This document shows, one piece after another, positions 25,149 through 33,637 of a stretch of 64,000 nt of DNA. Position 1 is the stretch's first letter. Each line of letters starts with the position of its first letter. The DNA is taken from contig CP074390.1 in NCBI GenBank assembly GCA_022041995.1, positions 930,001-994,000 on the forward strand. The letters run 5' to 3'. The translations under genes and the position numbers were made by a program. This stretch comes from Cupriavidus necator. Lineage in GTDB: Bacteria > Pseudomonadota > Gammaproteobacteria > Burkholderiales > Burkholderiaceae. The notes beneath the pieces are model-generated. The model was not told the DNA's origin and searched no databases. It worked only from the letters and a program-made list of their open reading frames with translations.

Positions 25149-26126
25149 ATGGCGGAAATCAATCTGGTCGAAGCAGTCAACCTGGCGCTGGCCCATGCGC
25201 TGGATCACGATCCCGATGTGCTGCTGCTGGGCGAGGATATCGGCGTCAATGGCGGCGTGTTCCGCGCCACCGTGGGCCTGCAGGCGCGCTTTGGCGCAGC
25301 GCGCGTCATGGATACGCCGCTGGCCGAAGGCGGCATCGTCGGCGCGGCGATCGGCATGGCGGCAATGGGGCTCAAGCCCGTGGCCGAGATCCAGTTCACC
25401 GGTTTTATCTACCCCACGGTCGACCACATCATCAACCACGCCGCACGCATGCGGCACCGCACGCGCGGGCGCCTGTCGTGTCCGATGGTGGTGCGCTCGC
25501 CGTGCGGTGCCGGCATCCATGCACCCGAGCATCATTCCGAAAGCCCGGAGGCGATGTTCGCGCATATGCCCGGCATCCGCGTGGTGGTGCCTTCATCGCC
25601 TGCGCGCGCGTACGGGCTGCTGCTGGCGGCCATCGCCGATCCGGACCCGGTCATCTTCCTCGAACCCACGCGGCTGTACCGCCTGTTCCGCCAGGAAGTG
25701 GCCGACGACGGCGCGGCGCTGCCGCTGGACACCTGCTTCACGCTGCGCGAAGGCAGCGATATCACGCTGGTTACCTGGGGCGCGATGGTGCAGGAGACGC
25801 TCGCCGCCGCGGACGCACTGGCCGGCGAGGGCGTGACGGCCACGGTCATCGACGTGGCCACGCTCAAGCCGCTGGACATGCAGACCATCCTGGAATCGGT
25901 GACGCGCACGGGCCGCTGCGTGATCGTGCATGAGGCACCGCGCACCGCCGGCTTCGGCGCCGAGATCGTGGCACAGCTGGCCGACGCGGGCCTCTACTCA
26001 CTGGCCGCGCCGGTGCAGCGCGTGACCGGCTTCGACACCGTGGTGCCGCTGGCGCGGCTGGAATACACCTACCTGCCTGGCGTCGCCCGCATCGTCGACG
26101 CGGCGCGCAAGGCGATGGCGGCGTAA
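25149..26126 (+). CDS. pdhB: 2-oxoacid dehydrogenase E1 beta subunit
   Basis: 325 residues with the full E1-beta pattern: LLLGEDIGVNGGVFRATVGL, RVMDTPLAEGGIVGAAIGMA, EIQFTGFIYPTVDHIINHAA, SPCGAGIHAPEHHSESPEA (cofactor-side His) and a C-terminal transketolase-type domain with IDVATLKPLDMQTILESV and HEAPRTAGFGAEI. Starts 46 bases after the E1 alpha gene. Forms the alpha2beta2 E1 with its neighbour. Confidence 0.86.
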   Translation: MAEINLVEAVNLALAHALDHDPDVLLLGEDIGVNGGVFRATVGLQARFGAARVMDTPLAEGGIVGAAIGMAAMGLKPVAEIQFTGFIYPTVDHIINHAARMRHRTRGRLSCPMVVRSPCGAGIHAPEHHSESPEAMFAHMPGIRVVVPSSPARAYGLLLAAIADPDPVIFLEPTRLYRLFRQEVADDGAALPLDTCFTLREGSDITLVTWGAMVQETLAAADALAGEGVTATVIDVATLKPLDMQTILESVTRTGRCVIVHEAPRTAGFGAEIVAQLADAGLYSLAAPVQRVTGFDTVVPLARLEYTYLPGVARIVDAARKAMAA

Positions 26127-26155
26127 CGTTGGGCAAAGATGCGCAAGGAGGGTCG

Positions 26156-27274
26156 ATGAGAGTCTTCAAGCTGCCCGACCTGGGCGAAGGCCTGCAGGAA
26201 GCCGAAATCGTGACCTGGCACGCCAGGACCGGCGACACCGTGGCCGCCGACCAGCCGCTGCTGTCAGTGGAGACGGCCAAGGCCATCGTGGAAATCCCGT
26301 CGCCATATGCCGGCACCATCGGCAAGCTTTTTGCGCAGCCCGGCGACATCGTCCACCTGGGCGCGCCGCTGGTCGGCTTCGAGGGTGCGGGCGAGGATGC
26401 CGACGCCGGCACCGTGGTGGGCTCGGTCCAGGTCGGCACGCACGTGGTCAATGAAGCCGCGCCTGCGGGCACCGCGGCACCCGCCGCGGGCATGGCCGCG
26501 CGCGTCAAGGCCACGCCGGCAGTGCGCGCGCTGGCGCGCCGGCTGGGGGTGGACCTGGCGATGGCAACCGCATCGGGCCCCGAGGGCGTGGTCACCGCCG
26601 CCGACGTGGAGCGGGTAGCCAGCACGCTGGCTGAGCTGGGCGCGCCGGAAGAGCTGCGCGGCGTGCGCCGGGCGATGGCGCAGAACATGGCGCGCGCACA
26701 AGCCGAAGTCGCCGCCGCCACCGTGATGGATGACGCCGACATCCACCCCTGGCAGCCCGGCGCCGATGTCACCATCAGGCTGGTGCGCGCCCTGGTGGCC
26801 GGCTGCCGCGCCGAGCCCGGCCTCAATGCCTGGTACGAAGGCCAGACCGCCCGCCGCCACGTGCTGAAGAAGATCGACGTCGGCATTGCGGCGGACCTGC
26901 CCGAGGGCCTGTTCGTGCCCGTGCTGCGCGACGTGGGCAACCGCGATGCCGCAGACCTGCGCCACGGCCTGGACCGCATGCGCGCCGACATCCGCGCGCG
27001 CACCATCGCGCCGGAGGAAATGCGCGGCAACACCATCACGCTGTCCAACTTCGGCATGATCGCGGGGCGCTATGCCGCGCCTATCGTGGTGCCGCCGACC
27101 GTGGCAATCCTGGGTGCCGGGCGCGTGCGCGAAGAAGTCGTGGCGGCCGGCGGCGTGCCGGCGGTGCACCGGGTGATGCCGCTGAGCCTGACCTTTGACC
27201 ATCGTGTGGTGACGGGTGGAGAGGCGGCGCGGTTTTTGGCGGCGGTGATTGCGGATCTGGAGATGGTGATGTAG
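26156..27274 (+). CDS. pdhC: dihydrolipoamide acyltransferase E2 with a single lipoyl domain
   Basis: 372 residues from ATG 26156, chosen because of the strong AAGGAGG site 5 bases upstream. The N-terminal lipoyl domain has the modified Lys in SVETAKAIVEIPSP (K42). A peripheral-subunit-binding domain spans about 117-153 (VKATPAVRALARRLGVDL to GVVTAADV). The catalytic domain ends SLTFDHRVVTGGEAARFLAAVI with the DHRxxxGG active-site His. E2 is the core of the complex. No E3 (lipoamide dehydrogenase) gene follows within the window, so E3 is probably shared with another complex. Confidence 0.86.
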   Translation: MRVFKLPDLGEGLQEAEIVTWHARTGDTVAADQPLLSVETAKAIVEIPSPYAGTIGKLFAQPGDIVHLGAPLVGFEGAGEDADAGTVVGSVQVGTHVVNEAAPAGTAAPAAGMAARVKATPAVRALARRLGVDLAMATASGPEGVVTAADVERVASTLAELGAPEELRGVRRAMAQNMARAQAEVAAATVMDDADIHPWQPGADVTIRLVRALVAGCRAEPGLNAWYEGQTARRHVLKKIDVGIAADLPEGLFVPVLRDVGNRDAADLRHGLDRMRADIRARTIAPEEMRGNTITLSNFGMIAGRYAAPIVVPPTVAILGAGRVREEVVAAGGVPAVHRVMPLSLTFDHRVVTGGEAARFLAAVIADLEMVM

Positions 27275-27341
27275 GGGCAGCCGGCAGCAGGTGCTGACGG
27301 CCTGATAGTTTCTGAGAATGCTGCCACCCCTCGCGGACACC

Positions 27342-27367
27342 CCCCTCTCCCGCAAGCGGGAGAGGGG
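27342..27367. repeat. REP-like palindrome, copy 2
   Basis: CCCCTCTCCCGC (27342-27353) and GCGGGAGAGGGG (27356-27367) are perfect complements with only AA between, so the tip opens into a small loop. The arms match copy 1 at 21450-21480. It is 67 bases after the E2 stop and could end that transcript. Confidence 0.7.
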
Positions 27368-27403
27368 AGCAAACCGCTGGCTTCGGCACTGGTTTGCGCT
27401 GTA

Positions 27404-27409
27404 TATAAT
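27404..27409 (+). promoter_or_regulatory. -10 element of the RHH gene promoter
   Basis: A perfect TATAAT stands 51 bases before the ATG at 27461 in an A/T-richer patch (CTGTATATAATGCG). The region at -35 (about 27381-27387, CTTCGGC) is poor, so this may need an activator or be weak. Confidence 0.45.
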
Positions 27410-27460
27410 GCGCATCCAATCACCGCCGCCATCACCGGCCGGGACAGCCGGACACCCCTC

Positions 27461-27655
27461 ATGGAATCCAAGACCGCCCGCCTTACCATCCTGATCGATC
27501 CGGTCAAGAAAAAGGCTTTTGAAACCCTGTGCGCCTCGCAGGACCTGACACCGTCGCAGGTCGTGCGCCAGCTGATCCGCGAATACCTGGCCCAGCATGG
27601 TGTGGAATACGCCACCAAGGCCAAGCCCGCGGGCAGCACACGGCAGAAGAAGTAG
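27461..27655 (+). CDS. small ribbon-helix-helix (CopG-like) protein
   Basis: 64 residues. A beta strand with alternating pattern (TARLTILIDPVKKKAFETLC) followed by two helices (DLTPSQVVRQLIREYLAQHG) is the ribbon-helix-helix layout of CopG/Arc-type DNA-binding proteins; TPSQVVRQLIREYL matches the usual turn and second helix. A Lys-rich tail follows (KAKPAGSTRQKK). No toxin partner is encoded next to it, so it is more likely a stand-alone regulator than an antitoxin. It converges with the SulP gene with one base between stops. Confidence 0.65.
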   Translation: MESKTARLTILIDPVKKKAFETLCASQDLTPSQVVRQLIREYLAQHGVEYATKAKPAGSTRQKK

Positions 27656-27656
27656 C

Positions 27657-29342
27657 TCAGCGCGGGGCGTCGCCCTCGCCATTGCCTTCGCCTGCCAGCT
27701 CGCTGCAGCGCTGCACCGCCGGTGCCAGCGAATCCACGTAGTTGCCCTCCCCCAGCGCCGCCAGCACGCCCGCGCGCGCCAGTTTTTCCCTGACACGCTC
27801 GTTGGCTTCGGCCAGCACCACCGCCACGCCGCGTTTCTGCAGCGTCACGATCACGGCCTCCAGCGTCTGCAGGCCGGTCATGTCCATGAAGGGCACGCGG
27901 CCCAGGCGGATCAGCAGCACGCGCGGTTCGGTATGGGTCTGCACCAGCGCGCGCTCGCAGGCTTCCACGGCACCGAAGAAGAACGGTCCGTCGATCACAT
28001 AGACCAGCACGCCCGGTGGCATCCGCGCGGCCGGGCCGGCGCCGGCGCCGCCCAGTTCGCGCTCCACCTCCACCGCGTCCTGGCGCGCCACCTCCACCGA
28101 CGCCGACATGCGCCGCAGGAACTGCAGCATGGCCAGGATTACGCCGATATTGACCGCCACCACCAGGTCGGTCAGAACGGTCAGGGTGAAGGTGATCAGC
28201 AGGATGGCCACGTCGGCGCGCGGCGCGCGGCGGACCATGCGCGCAAACTGGCGCCCCTCGCTCATGTTGTAGGCCACCACGAACAGGATCGCGGCGAGCG
28301 TCGCCAGCGGCACGCTGGCCGCGAGCGGCGCCAGGAACAGCAGCACCATCACCAGCGTGAGCGCATGCACCACGCCGGCCAGCGGGCTGTTGCCGCCATT
28401 GCGGATATTGGTGGCCGTACGGGCAATGGCGCCGGTGGCGGCAAACCCGCCGAACAGCGGCGCCAGGATATTGGCGATGCCCTGGCCGACCAGTTCCTGG
28501 TTGGAATCGTGCCGGGTGCCCGCCATGCCGTCGGCCACCACCGCGGACAGCAATGACTCGATCGCGCCCAGCATGGCGATGGTGAAGGCCGGCCCGGCCA
28601 GCTCCAGCACGCGCGCCAGCGTGATGTCCGGCAGCGCTGGCACGGGCAGCCCGCGCGGCAGTCCGCCAAAGGCGGTGCCGATGGTGGCGACGCCGTCAAA
28701 GCGCAACAGCGCCTGCACCGCGGTGGCCACCAGCAGCGCCACCAGCGGCCCGGGGATGCGCCGCAGCCAGCGCACGCGCGGCGCGCCCACTACCAGCGCC
28801 AGGCTGCCCAGCGCCAGCGCGGTGGTGGCCGGGTGCCATTGCGGCAGCGCTTGCAGCAAGTGCCAGAGTTTTTCGTGGAAATGCTCGCCTGCCACCGGCG
28901 GCAGGCCGAAGAAGTCGCGCCACTGGCCGACGAAGATGATCACGCCGATGCCAGCCGTGAAGCCGACGATCACCGGCGCGGGAATGAACCGGATCACGCT
29001 GCCCAGCCGCGTCAGCCCCATCGCCAGCAGGATCAGGCCCGCCATCAGGCTGGCGATCTGCAGGCCGTCGATGCCGTGGCGCGCGGTCACGGCGGACAAC
29101 ACCACGATAAACGCGCCGGTCGGCCCCGCGATCTGCAGCCGGCTGCCGCCGAACAGCGACACCGCCAGCCCGGCGACGATGGCTGTGTACAGGCCCTGCT
29201 CCGGCTTGGCGCCCGACGCAATCGCAAACGCCATGGCCAGCGGCAGCGCCACCACCCCGACGATCACGCCCGACACGATGTTCGGCAGCCAGTTGCCGCG
29301 TCGGAATAGTCCGGCCAGCCAAGCTTCGCGCAGCGCGATCAT
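27657..29342 (-). CDS. SulP-family anion permease with STAS domain
   Basis: 561 residues. The membrane core starts NIVSGVIVGVVALPLAMAFAIASG and continues with SLFGGSRLQIAGPTGAFIVVLSA and ILAPLFGGFAATGAIARTATNIRNGG, the SulP signature blocks; about 12-14 segments are expected. A C-terminal STAS domain (about 445-545: VYVIDGPFFFGAVEACERAL, MDMTGLQTLEAVIVTLQKRG) completes the SLC26 layout. Such proteins carry sulfate, bicarbonate or dicarboxylates with Na+ or H+. The neighbours do not settle the substrate. The sulfur genes are 6 kb away with unrelated genes between. Confidence 0.85.
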   Translation of the reverse strand: MIALREAWLAGLFRRGNWLPNIVSGVIVGVVALPLAMAFAIASGAKPEQGLYTAIVAGLAVSLFGGSRLQIAGPTGAFIVVLSAVTARHGIDGLQIASLMAGLILLAMGLTRLGSVIRFIPAPVIVGFTAGIGVIIFVGQWRDFFGLPPVAGEHFHEKLWHLLQALPQWHPATTALALGSLALVVGAPRVRWLRRIPGPLVALLVATAVQALLRFDGVATIGTAFGGLPRGLPVPALPDITLARVLELAGPAFTIAMLGAIESLLSAVVADGMAGTRHDSNQELVGQGIANILAPLFGGFAATGAIARTATNIRNGGNSPLAGVVHALTLVMVLLFLAPLAASVPLATLAAILFVVAYNMSEGRQFARMVRRAPRADVAILLITFTLTVLTDLVVAVNIGVILAMLQFLRRMSASVEVARQDAVEVERELGGAGAGPAARMPPGVLVYVIDGPFFFGAVEACERALVQTHTEPRVLLIRLGRVPFMDMTGLQTLEAVIVTLQKRGVAVVLAEANERVREKLARAGVLAALGEGNYVDSLAPAVQRCSELAGEGNGEGDAPR

Positions 29343-29473
29343 GCGTCAATCCCTCGGGTTCGTGCAGGATGATAATGGTGCATTGGATGATAACAGGATG
29401 TTAATCCCGCCGGCTTGCGGCGCGCGCCGTGATATTCGCCACGTCTGCCCTGTCGCTTATGCCACTCAATTCC

Positions 29474-29479
29474 TATACT
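29474..29479 (+). promoter_or_regulatory. -10 element upstream of the universal stress protein gene
   Basis: TATACT lies 74 bases before the ATG. Just upstream, CTTAT-GCCA-CTCAA (29456-29469) matches 7 of 10 FNR-box positions, but its spacing to this -10 is wrong for FNR activation. Confidence 0.35.
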
Positions 29480-29552
29480 GGATTGGCTCGTCCGGGCGCA
29501 CGGGGTACGGGCCCAGGCGGACGCGGCAAACTTCTGCAATCGGAGGCCCATC

Positions 29553-29990
29553 ATGTTCAAGCACCTCCTTGTGCCTACCGACGGCTCCGCACGCGCCGAC
29601 GCGATGGCGGCCCGGGCCATGGCCTTCGCCAGCCGCATCGGCGCCCGCGTGACCGGGCTGCATGTGATCCCCGAGTACCACGTGCTGACCTACCGGCTGA
29701 CCAGCCTGCAGGACACCAAGGACACCTTTGCCGCAGAGGCCGCGCGCCACGCGGATACCTTCCTGGCCGCGCTCAGCCACGCCGCCGCGCAGGCCGGCGT
29801 GGCTTGCGAGACCATCACCGCCACCGACGACCATCCCTGGCAGGCCATCATCCAGTGCGCGCAGCAGCGCGACTGCGACCTGATCGTGATGTCGTCGCAT
29901 GGCAAGCGCGGGCTGCAGGCGCTGCTGATCGGCAGCGAGACCCACAAGGTCCTGACCCACAGCACGATCCCAGTGCTGGTCTTCCGCTAG
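29553..29990 (+). CDS. universal stress protein, UspA family
   Basis: 145 residues, one Usp domain. It starts MFKHLLVPTDGSARAD (first strand and ATP-ribose Asp) and ends with the ATP-binding loop SSHGKRGLQALLIGSETHKVLTHS, which fits the G-2X-G-9X-G-S/T motif, followed by IPVLVFR. ATP-binding Usp proteins are cytosolic and help survival under starvation, redox or low-oxygen stress. It is followed 92 bases later by a peroxiredoxin gene on the same strand, a sensible stress pairing. Confidence 0.88.
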   Translation: MFKHLLVPTDGSARADAMAARAMAFASRIGARVTGLHVIPEYHVLTYRLTSLQDTKDTFAAEAARHADTFLAALSHAAAQAGVACETITATDDHPWQAIIQCAQQRDCDLIVMSSHGKRGLQALLIGSETHKVLTHSTIPVLVFR

Positions 29991-30082
29991 GCGGCCGGGC
30001 GAAGAACGAGATAGCGAGATAGCGGGCAACAGTGCGCGGCGACGCGCGTTTCCAAACCACGCCAACTGCAAGGAGCGCAACC

Positions 30083-30739
30083 ATGGCGATTCGACTGGGC
30101 GAGCAAGCCCCTGATTTCACCGCCGACACCACGGAAGGCAAGATCAGCTTCCATGAGTGGATCGGCGACAACTGGGCCATCCTGTTCTCGCATCCCAAGG
30201 ACTTCACGCCGGTGTGCACCACCGAACTGGGCTACATGGCCCGGCTCAAGCCCGAGTTCGACAAGCGCAATACCAAGATCATCGGCCTGAGCATCGACCC
30301 GGTGGATGACCACCAGCGCTGGGCCAAGGACATCGAGGAAACGCAGAACTGCACCATCAACTATCCGATGATCGGCGACGCCGACCTGAAAGTGGCCAAG
30401 CTCTACGACATGATCCACCCCGAGGCCAGCGGCAGCGGCCCGCGCACCGCGGTAGACAACGCCACCATCCGCTCGGTGTTCATCATCGGCCCGGACAAGA
30501 AGGTCAAGGCCATGCTGGTGTACCCGATGAGCGCCGGGCGCAATTTCGACGAGGTGCTGCGCCTGCTGGATTCGCTGCAGCTCAATGCCAAGCACACCGT
30601 GGCCACGCCGGTGAACTGGAAGCCGGGCGAGGACGTCATCATCCCGACTTCGGTCTCGGACGAGGACGCCAGGAAGAAGTACCCGCAGGGCTTCAAGACC
30701 CTGAAGCCCTACCTGCGCACGGTGGAACAGCCCAAGTAA
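30083..30739 (+). CDS. 1-Cys peroxiredoxin (Prx6 type)
   Basis: 218 residues from ATG 30083, with AAGGAG ending 7 bases upstream. The peroxidatic Cys is in HPKDFTPVCTTELG (C45), with Thr and Pro in place. NYPMIGDADLKVAKLYDMIHP and the long C-terminal region (TPVNWKPGEDVIIPTSVSDE, KKYPQGFKTLKPYLR) mark the Prx6/1-Cys class, about 30 residues longer than AhpC. There is no resolving Cys of the AhpC type. It reduces hydrogen peroxide and lipid hydroperoxides with a thiol donor. Confidence 0.9.
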   Translation: MAIRLGEQAPDFTADTTEGKISFHEWIGDNWAILFSHPKDFTPVCTTELGYMARLKPEFDKRNTKIIGLSIDPVDDHQRWAKDIEETQNCTINYPMIGDADLKVAKLYDMIHPEASGSGPRTAVDNATIRSVFIIGPDKKVKAMLVYPMSAGRNFDEVLRLLDSLQLNAKHTVATPVNWKPGEDVIIPTSVSDEDARKKYPQGFKTLKPYLRTVEQPK

Positions 30740-30803
30740 GGGGGAGCGAGGAGCGCCAGCACCAGGGAGTACGGCCAGGCGTGGAGGTCACGCCGGCCGC
30801 CGC

Positions 30804-30837
30804 CGGGCCTCCCGGGCAGTAGCGGCCGGGAGGCCCG
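30804..30837 (+). terminator. terminator-like hairpin after the peroxiredoxin gene
   Basis: CGGGCCTCCCGG (30804-30815) pairs perfectly with CCGGGAGGCCCG (30826-30837) around a 10-base loop, 65 bases after the stop. No T tract; strength uncertain. Confidence 0.55.
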
Positions 30838-30840
30838 ACT

Positions 30841-30973
30841 TGTCCACAGGAACTATCCACAGCTTCAGTGGATATCCCCCTCTTGACAACCGCAAAGGGC
30901 GCGCCGGCGCTGGAACTCACTGGAGTGCCCGTTTTATAGGCAACCCGCCGGGATACGGGAATGGTTGCGGGCG
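30841..30973. repeat. intergenic element, copy A (DnaA-box-like dyad plus GCAAC/GTTGC hairpin)
   Basis: TATCCAC (30854-30860) and GTGGATA (30868-30874) form a dyad of DnaA-box-like sequence, with another TGTCCACAG at 30841. About 50 bases later come GGAGTGCCC and TTTTATAGGCAAC, then GGTTGCGGGCG (30963-30973); GCAACC and GGTTGC can pair. The same blocks, same order and orientation, occur at 38247-38352. The element lies in the convergent gap between the peroxiredoxin and cheV genes, so it is not a promoter for either. Confidence 0.6.
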
Positions 30974-31015
30974 TTTGAATTTTGTGCCTGTTGCGATTCT
31001 TCCGCCACCAGGCGC

Positions 31016-31984
31016 TCAGCGCGTCAGCACCTCGCGGATGGTGTCAGCCAGTTCCTTGGCCACGAATTTCGCCACATAGGCGTCCGCGCCCACTTTGCGC
31101 ACATGCTCCTCGCTCGCCTCTCCCGACAGTGACGAGTGAATCACCACCGGCAGCGACTTCAGCCGGCTGTCCGCCTTGATCTTGCGGGTCAGGGTGAAAC
31201 CATCCATCTCCGGCATCTCCAGGTCGGTCAGCACCAGCGCCACCTCGTCCTGCACTGACTTGCCATGGCTGGCCGCCTCGGCGGCGATGCGGTCAAGCAG
31301 CTCCCACGCCTCCTTGCCGGACTTGGTCATCACCACCGGCGCGCCCAGCGCCTTCAGCCCCTGCTCGATCAGGCCGCGCGCCAGTGCCGAATCATCGGCG
31401 GCAATGACCTTGGCGCCCGGGCGCAGGCTCAGTTGCGGGCCGACCGTGCCCGGGTCCACGTCCGGCTGCCGCGTTGGCAGCACATCGCGCAGGATCTGCT
31501 CCACATCCAGCACCTGCACCAGCCGCGACGCGTCCGTGCCCCCCGCGGCGTCCCCATCCAGCTTGGCGATGCTGGTAACGTGGCCGGTCCGCACGCTGGC
31601 CTCGGCCGAATGCACCTGGTTCCACTCCAGGCGCACGATTTCCTCCACTGCCTCCACCGCAAAGCCCTGCGTCGAACGTGCATATTCCGTCACCAGCAGG
31701 ATGCCCAGGCCGCTGCGCGGCTTGCACCCGACCAGCCTGGGCAGGTCGATCACCGGGATCACCTGGCCGCGGATATCGGCCATGCCCAGGATCGACGGGT
31801 CGGCCCCCACCACGGTCGTCACGTGCGGCATCACCAGGATCTCGCGCACCTTGAAGACATTGATCCCGAACAGCTCCGTCTGGCCGGAGTGCTCGGCTTC
31901 GCCAAGCCGGAACAGCAGCAGCTCGAACTGGTTGTTGTTGGTGAGGTTGGTCCGTTCGTCGATGTCCCTCATGGAACTGCTCAT
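31016..31984 (-). CDS. cheV: CheV-type chemotaxis coupling protein (CheW + receiver)
   Basis: 322 residues. An N-terminal CheW domain (about 20-170: LLLFRLGEAEHSGQTELFGI, VFKVREILVMPHVTTVVGAD, GMADIRGQVIPVIDLPRLVG) is joined to a response-regulator receiver domain (about 192-320) with acidic pocket IAADDSA, phospho-acceptor D254 in LVLTDLEMPEMDGF and the Lys in YVAKFVAKEL. CheV links receptors to CheA and can act as a phosphate sink. It is an orphan here, with no other che genes. Start at 31984 follows a GGGAG site; a start at 32032 would add 16 unlikely residues. Confidence 0.88.
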   Translation of the reverse strand: MSSSMRDIDERTNLTNNNQFELLLFRLGEAEHSGQTELFGINVFKVREILVMPHVTTVVGADPSILGMADIRGQVIPVIDLPRLVGCKPRSGLGILLVTEYARSTQGFAVEAVEEIVRLEWNQVHSAEASVRTGHVTSIAKLDGDAAGGTDASRLVQVLDVEQILRDVLPTRQPDVDPGTVGPQLSLRPGAKVIAADDSALARGLIEQGLKALGAPVVMTKSGKEAWELLDRIAAEAASHGKSVQDEVALVLTDLEMPEMDGFTLTRKIKADSRLKSLPVVIHSSLSGEASEEHVRKVGADAYVAKFVAKELADTIREVLTR

Positions 31985-32124
31985 GCGTCGCTCCCGTGCC
32001 GTGCGTGTGGTGTTTGCCGCCGTCGTTGTCATCTGCCTGCGGCCGCGGCGGATGGCGCACGGCAGGGTTCATGACTGGATATCGGCGGTGGGCACGGGGA
32101 GTTGAGCGGCGCTGTCGCCCGGCC

Positions 32125-32385
32125 TTAGCCGCCCGCCAGCGCCTGCAGGATATGCACCTCGTCGGTTTCCTTCAACGGCGCATCCAGCCTCATCAGCTGC
32201 GTGCGGTTGACGAAGACGCGGATATACGGCCGCAGCTTGCCCTGCTCATCGACGATGCGAAAGCGCATGCCGGGGAACTGGCGGTCAAGGTCGTCGAGCA
32301 GTTCAGCAATGCTGGCGCCACGGGCTTCGACGTATTCGCGCTGTCCGGTATAGGAAAAGAGCGGCGTCGCGATACGGACCTGCAT
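32125..32385 (-). CDS. MoaD/ThiS-like ubiquitin-fold protein paired with the BNR-repeat protein
   Basis: 86 residues from ATG 32385, with GGAG 9 bases upstream. Beta-grasp fold signature: VRIATPLFSYTGQREYVEAR, then ASIAELLDDLDRQFPGMRF, IRVFVNRT and the end DEVHILQALAGG. The Gly-Gly C-terminus is the site that is adenylated and thiocarboxylated in MoaD/ThiS. No MoeB-like activator or moaE is adjacent. The gene starts 27 bases after the stop of the BNR-repeat gene, so the two are co-transcribed. It may be a sulfur carrier for an unknown target rather than a molybdopterin synthase subunit. Confidence 0.75.
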   Translation of the reverse strand: MQVRIATPLFSYTGQREYVEARGASIAELLDDLDRQFPGMRFRIVDEQGKLRPYIRVFVNRTQLMRLDAPLKETDEVHILQALAGG

Positions 32386-32412
32386 GGAAGTTCTCCGATC
32401 GGCTGATGGCAT

Positions 32413-33570
32413 TCAGGCAGGGCGCGCCACGGTGACCGCGTAGACCTGCGGCAGATTGCGGGCGATGCATTGCCAGCCCTCGCCTTCATCCGCACTGGCC
32501 CAGATCTCGCCACCGGTGGTGCCGAAGTAGACGCCCACCGGCGCGTGGCCGTCGGTGGCCATGGCCTGGCGCTTGACGGTGAACCAGCCTTGTTCGGCCG
32601 GCAGGCCGCGGTCCTGGCGCTGCCAGGTCTCGCCAGCATCGCGGGTGACATAGGCCGCGGGGTGGCCGCCCGGGCTGACGCGCGGCCAGACATCGCTGCC
32701 GTCCATCGGAAATACCCACACCGTGCGCGGATCGCGGCGGTGGGCGACGATCGGGAAACCGATATCGCCAACCTCGGCCGGCATGGCTTCGCCGATGCGT
32801 TTCCATACACCTTCGCGGCGGTCCATGCGATAGATGCCGCAGTGGTTCTGCTGGTACAGGATGTCCGGGTCGGCGGGATGCTGCAGCATGCAGTGCGGGT
32901 CCTGGCCGTATTCGGGGTTGGGATCGGGCAGGAAGGTGGCGAGGCTGCCGCGGTTCAGCGGCTTCCAGTCCGCGCCGCCGTCGGTGCTCTCGAACACGCC
33001 GCCGCTGGACATGCCGATATACAGGTGGCGCGCGTCGCGCGGGTCGACCAGCACGGAATGCATTTTGGGGCCGTCGGGCGTGCCGTCCTGCTCGCCGCCG
33101 GTCCAGGTGCGCCAATTCGGGTGGTCGTTGAAGCCGGACACCGGCTCCCAGGTCGCGCCATGGTCGGCGCTGCGGAACAGCCCCTGCGGCGAGGTGCCGG
33201 CGTACCAGGTGCCGGGCTCGCTGGCATGGCCGGGCGTGAGCCAGAACACGTGGTCGACGACGCGGCCGGTCTCGCCCTCCGGCGCCTTGTCGAAGGCGGG
33301 CGGGCGCGCGGCTTCGGTCCAGTTGCGGCCGCCGTCGGCGGAGCGGAACACGGTCGGGCCCAGGTGGCCGGTGCGCGCCGCCATCAGCATGCGCGACGGA
33401 TCGCGCGGGTCCTGCACGATATGGTGGATGGTATGGCCGAGAAACGTCGGGCCCTCGATCTGCCAGCCGCGGCGCGCGGCGTCGCTGGTCAGGAACCAGG
33501 CGCCCTTGGTGGTGGCCACCAGCAGCCTGACGGGTCCGGCATCGGTTTCGGGAATGGGGGAAGTCGTCAT
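32413..33570 (-). CDS. sialidase-like BNR/beta-propeller repeat protein
   Basis: 385 residues. Repeated Asp-box (S/T-x-D-x-G-x-x-W) motifs are visible: RSADGGRNWTE, RSADHGATWEPV, ESTDGGADWKPL, TRDAGETWQRQ and ASADEGEGWQC, the pattern of a six- or seven-bladed sialidase/sortilin-type propeller. There is no signal peptide, so it should be cytosolic, which argues against a secreted sialidase. Start taken at the second of two adjacent ATGs (33570), 5 bases after AGGAG. It is the first gene of a two-gene unit with the MoaD-like protein. The activity is unknown. Confidence 0.78.
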   Translation of the reverse strand: MTTSPIPETDAGPVRLLVATTKGAWFLTSDAARRGWQIEGPTFLGHTIHHIVQDPRDPSRMLMAARTGHLGPTVFRSADGGRNWTEAARPPAFDKAPEGETGRVVDHVFWLTPGHASEPGTWYAGTSPQGLFRSADHGATWEPVSGFNDHPNWRTWTGGEQDGTPDGPKMHSVLVDPRDARHLYIGMSSGGVFESTDGGADWKPLNRGSLATFLPDPNPEYGQDPHCMLQHPADPDILYQQNHCGIYRMDRREGVWKRIGEAMPAEVGDIGFPIVAHRRDPRTVWVFPMDGSDVWPRVSPGGHPAAYVTRDAGETWQRQDRGLPAEQGWFTVKRQAMATDGHAPVGVYFGTTGGEIWASADEGEGWQCIARNLPQVYAVTVARPA

Positions 33571-33637
33571 CATGGCTCCTGCAAGAAGGCCGGTGAACGA
33601 TGCTTCCGAGTCTAGTACATGTAGACAGTGTTCACAA

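Noticed and set aside
27461..29342. RHH protein and SulP gene as a toxin-antitoxin pair
   Set aside because: They are convergent, and SulP is a full-length permease with no toxin features.
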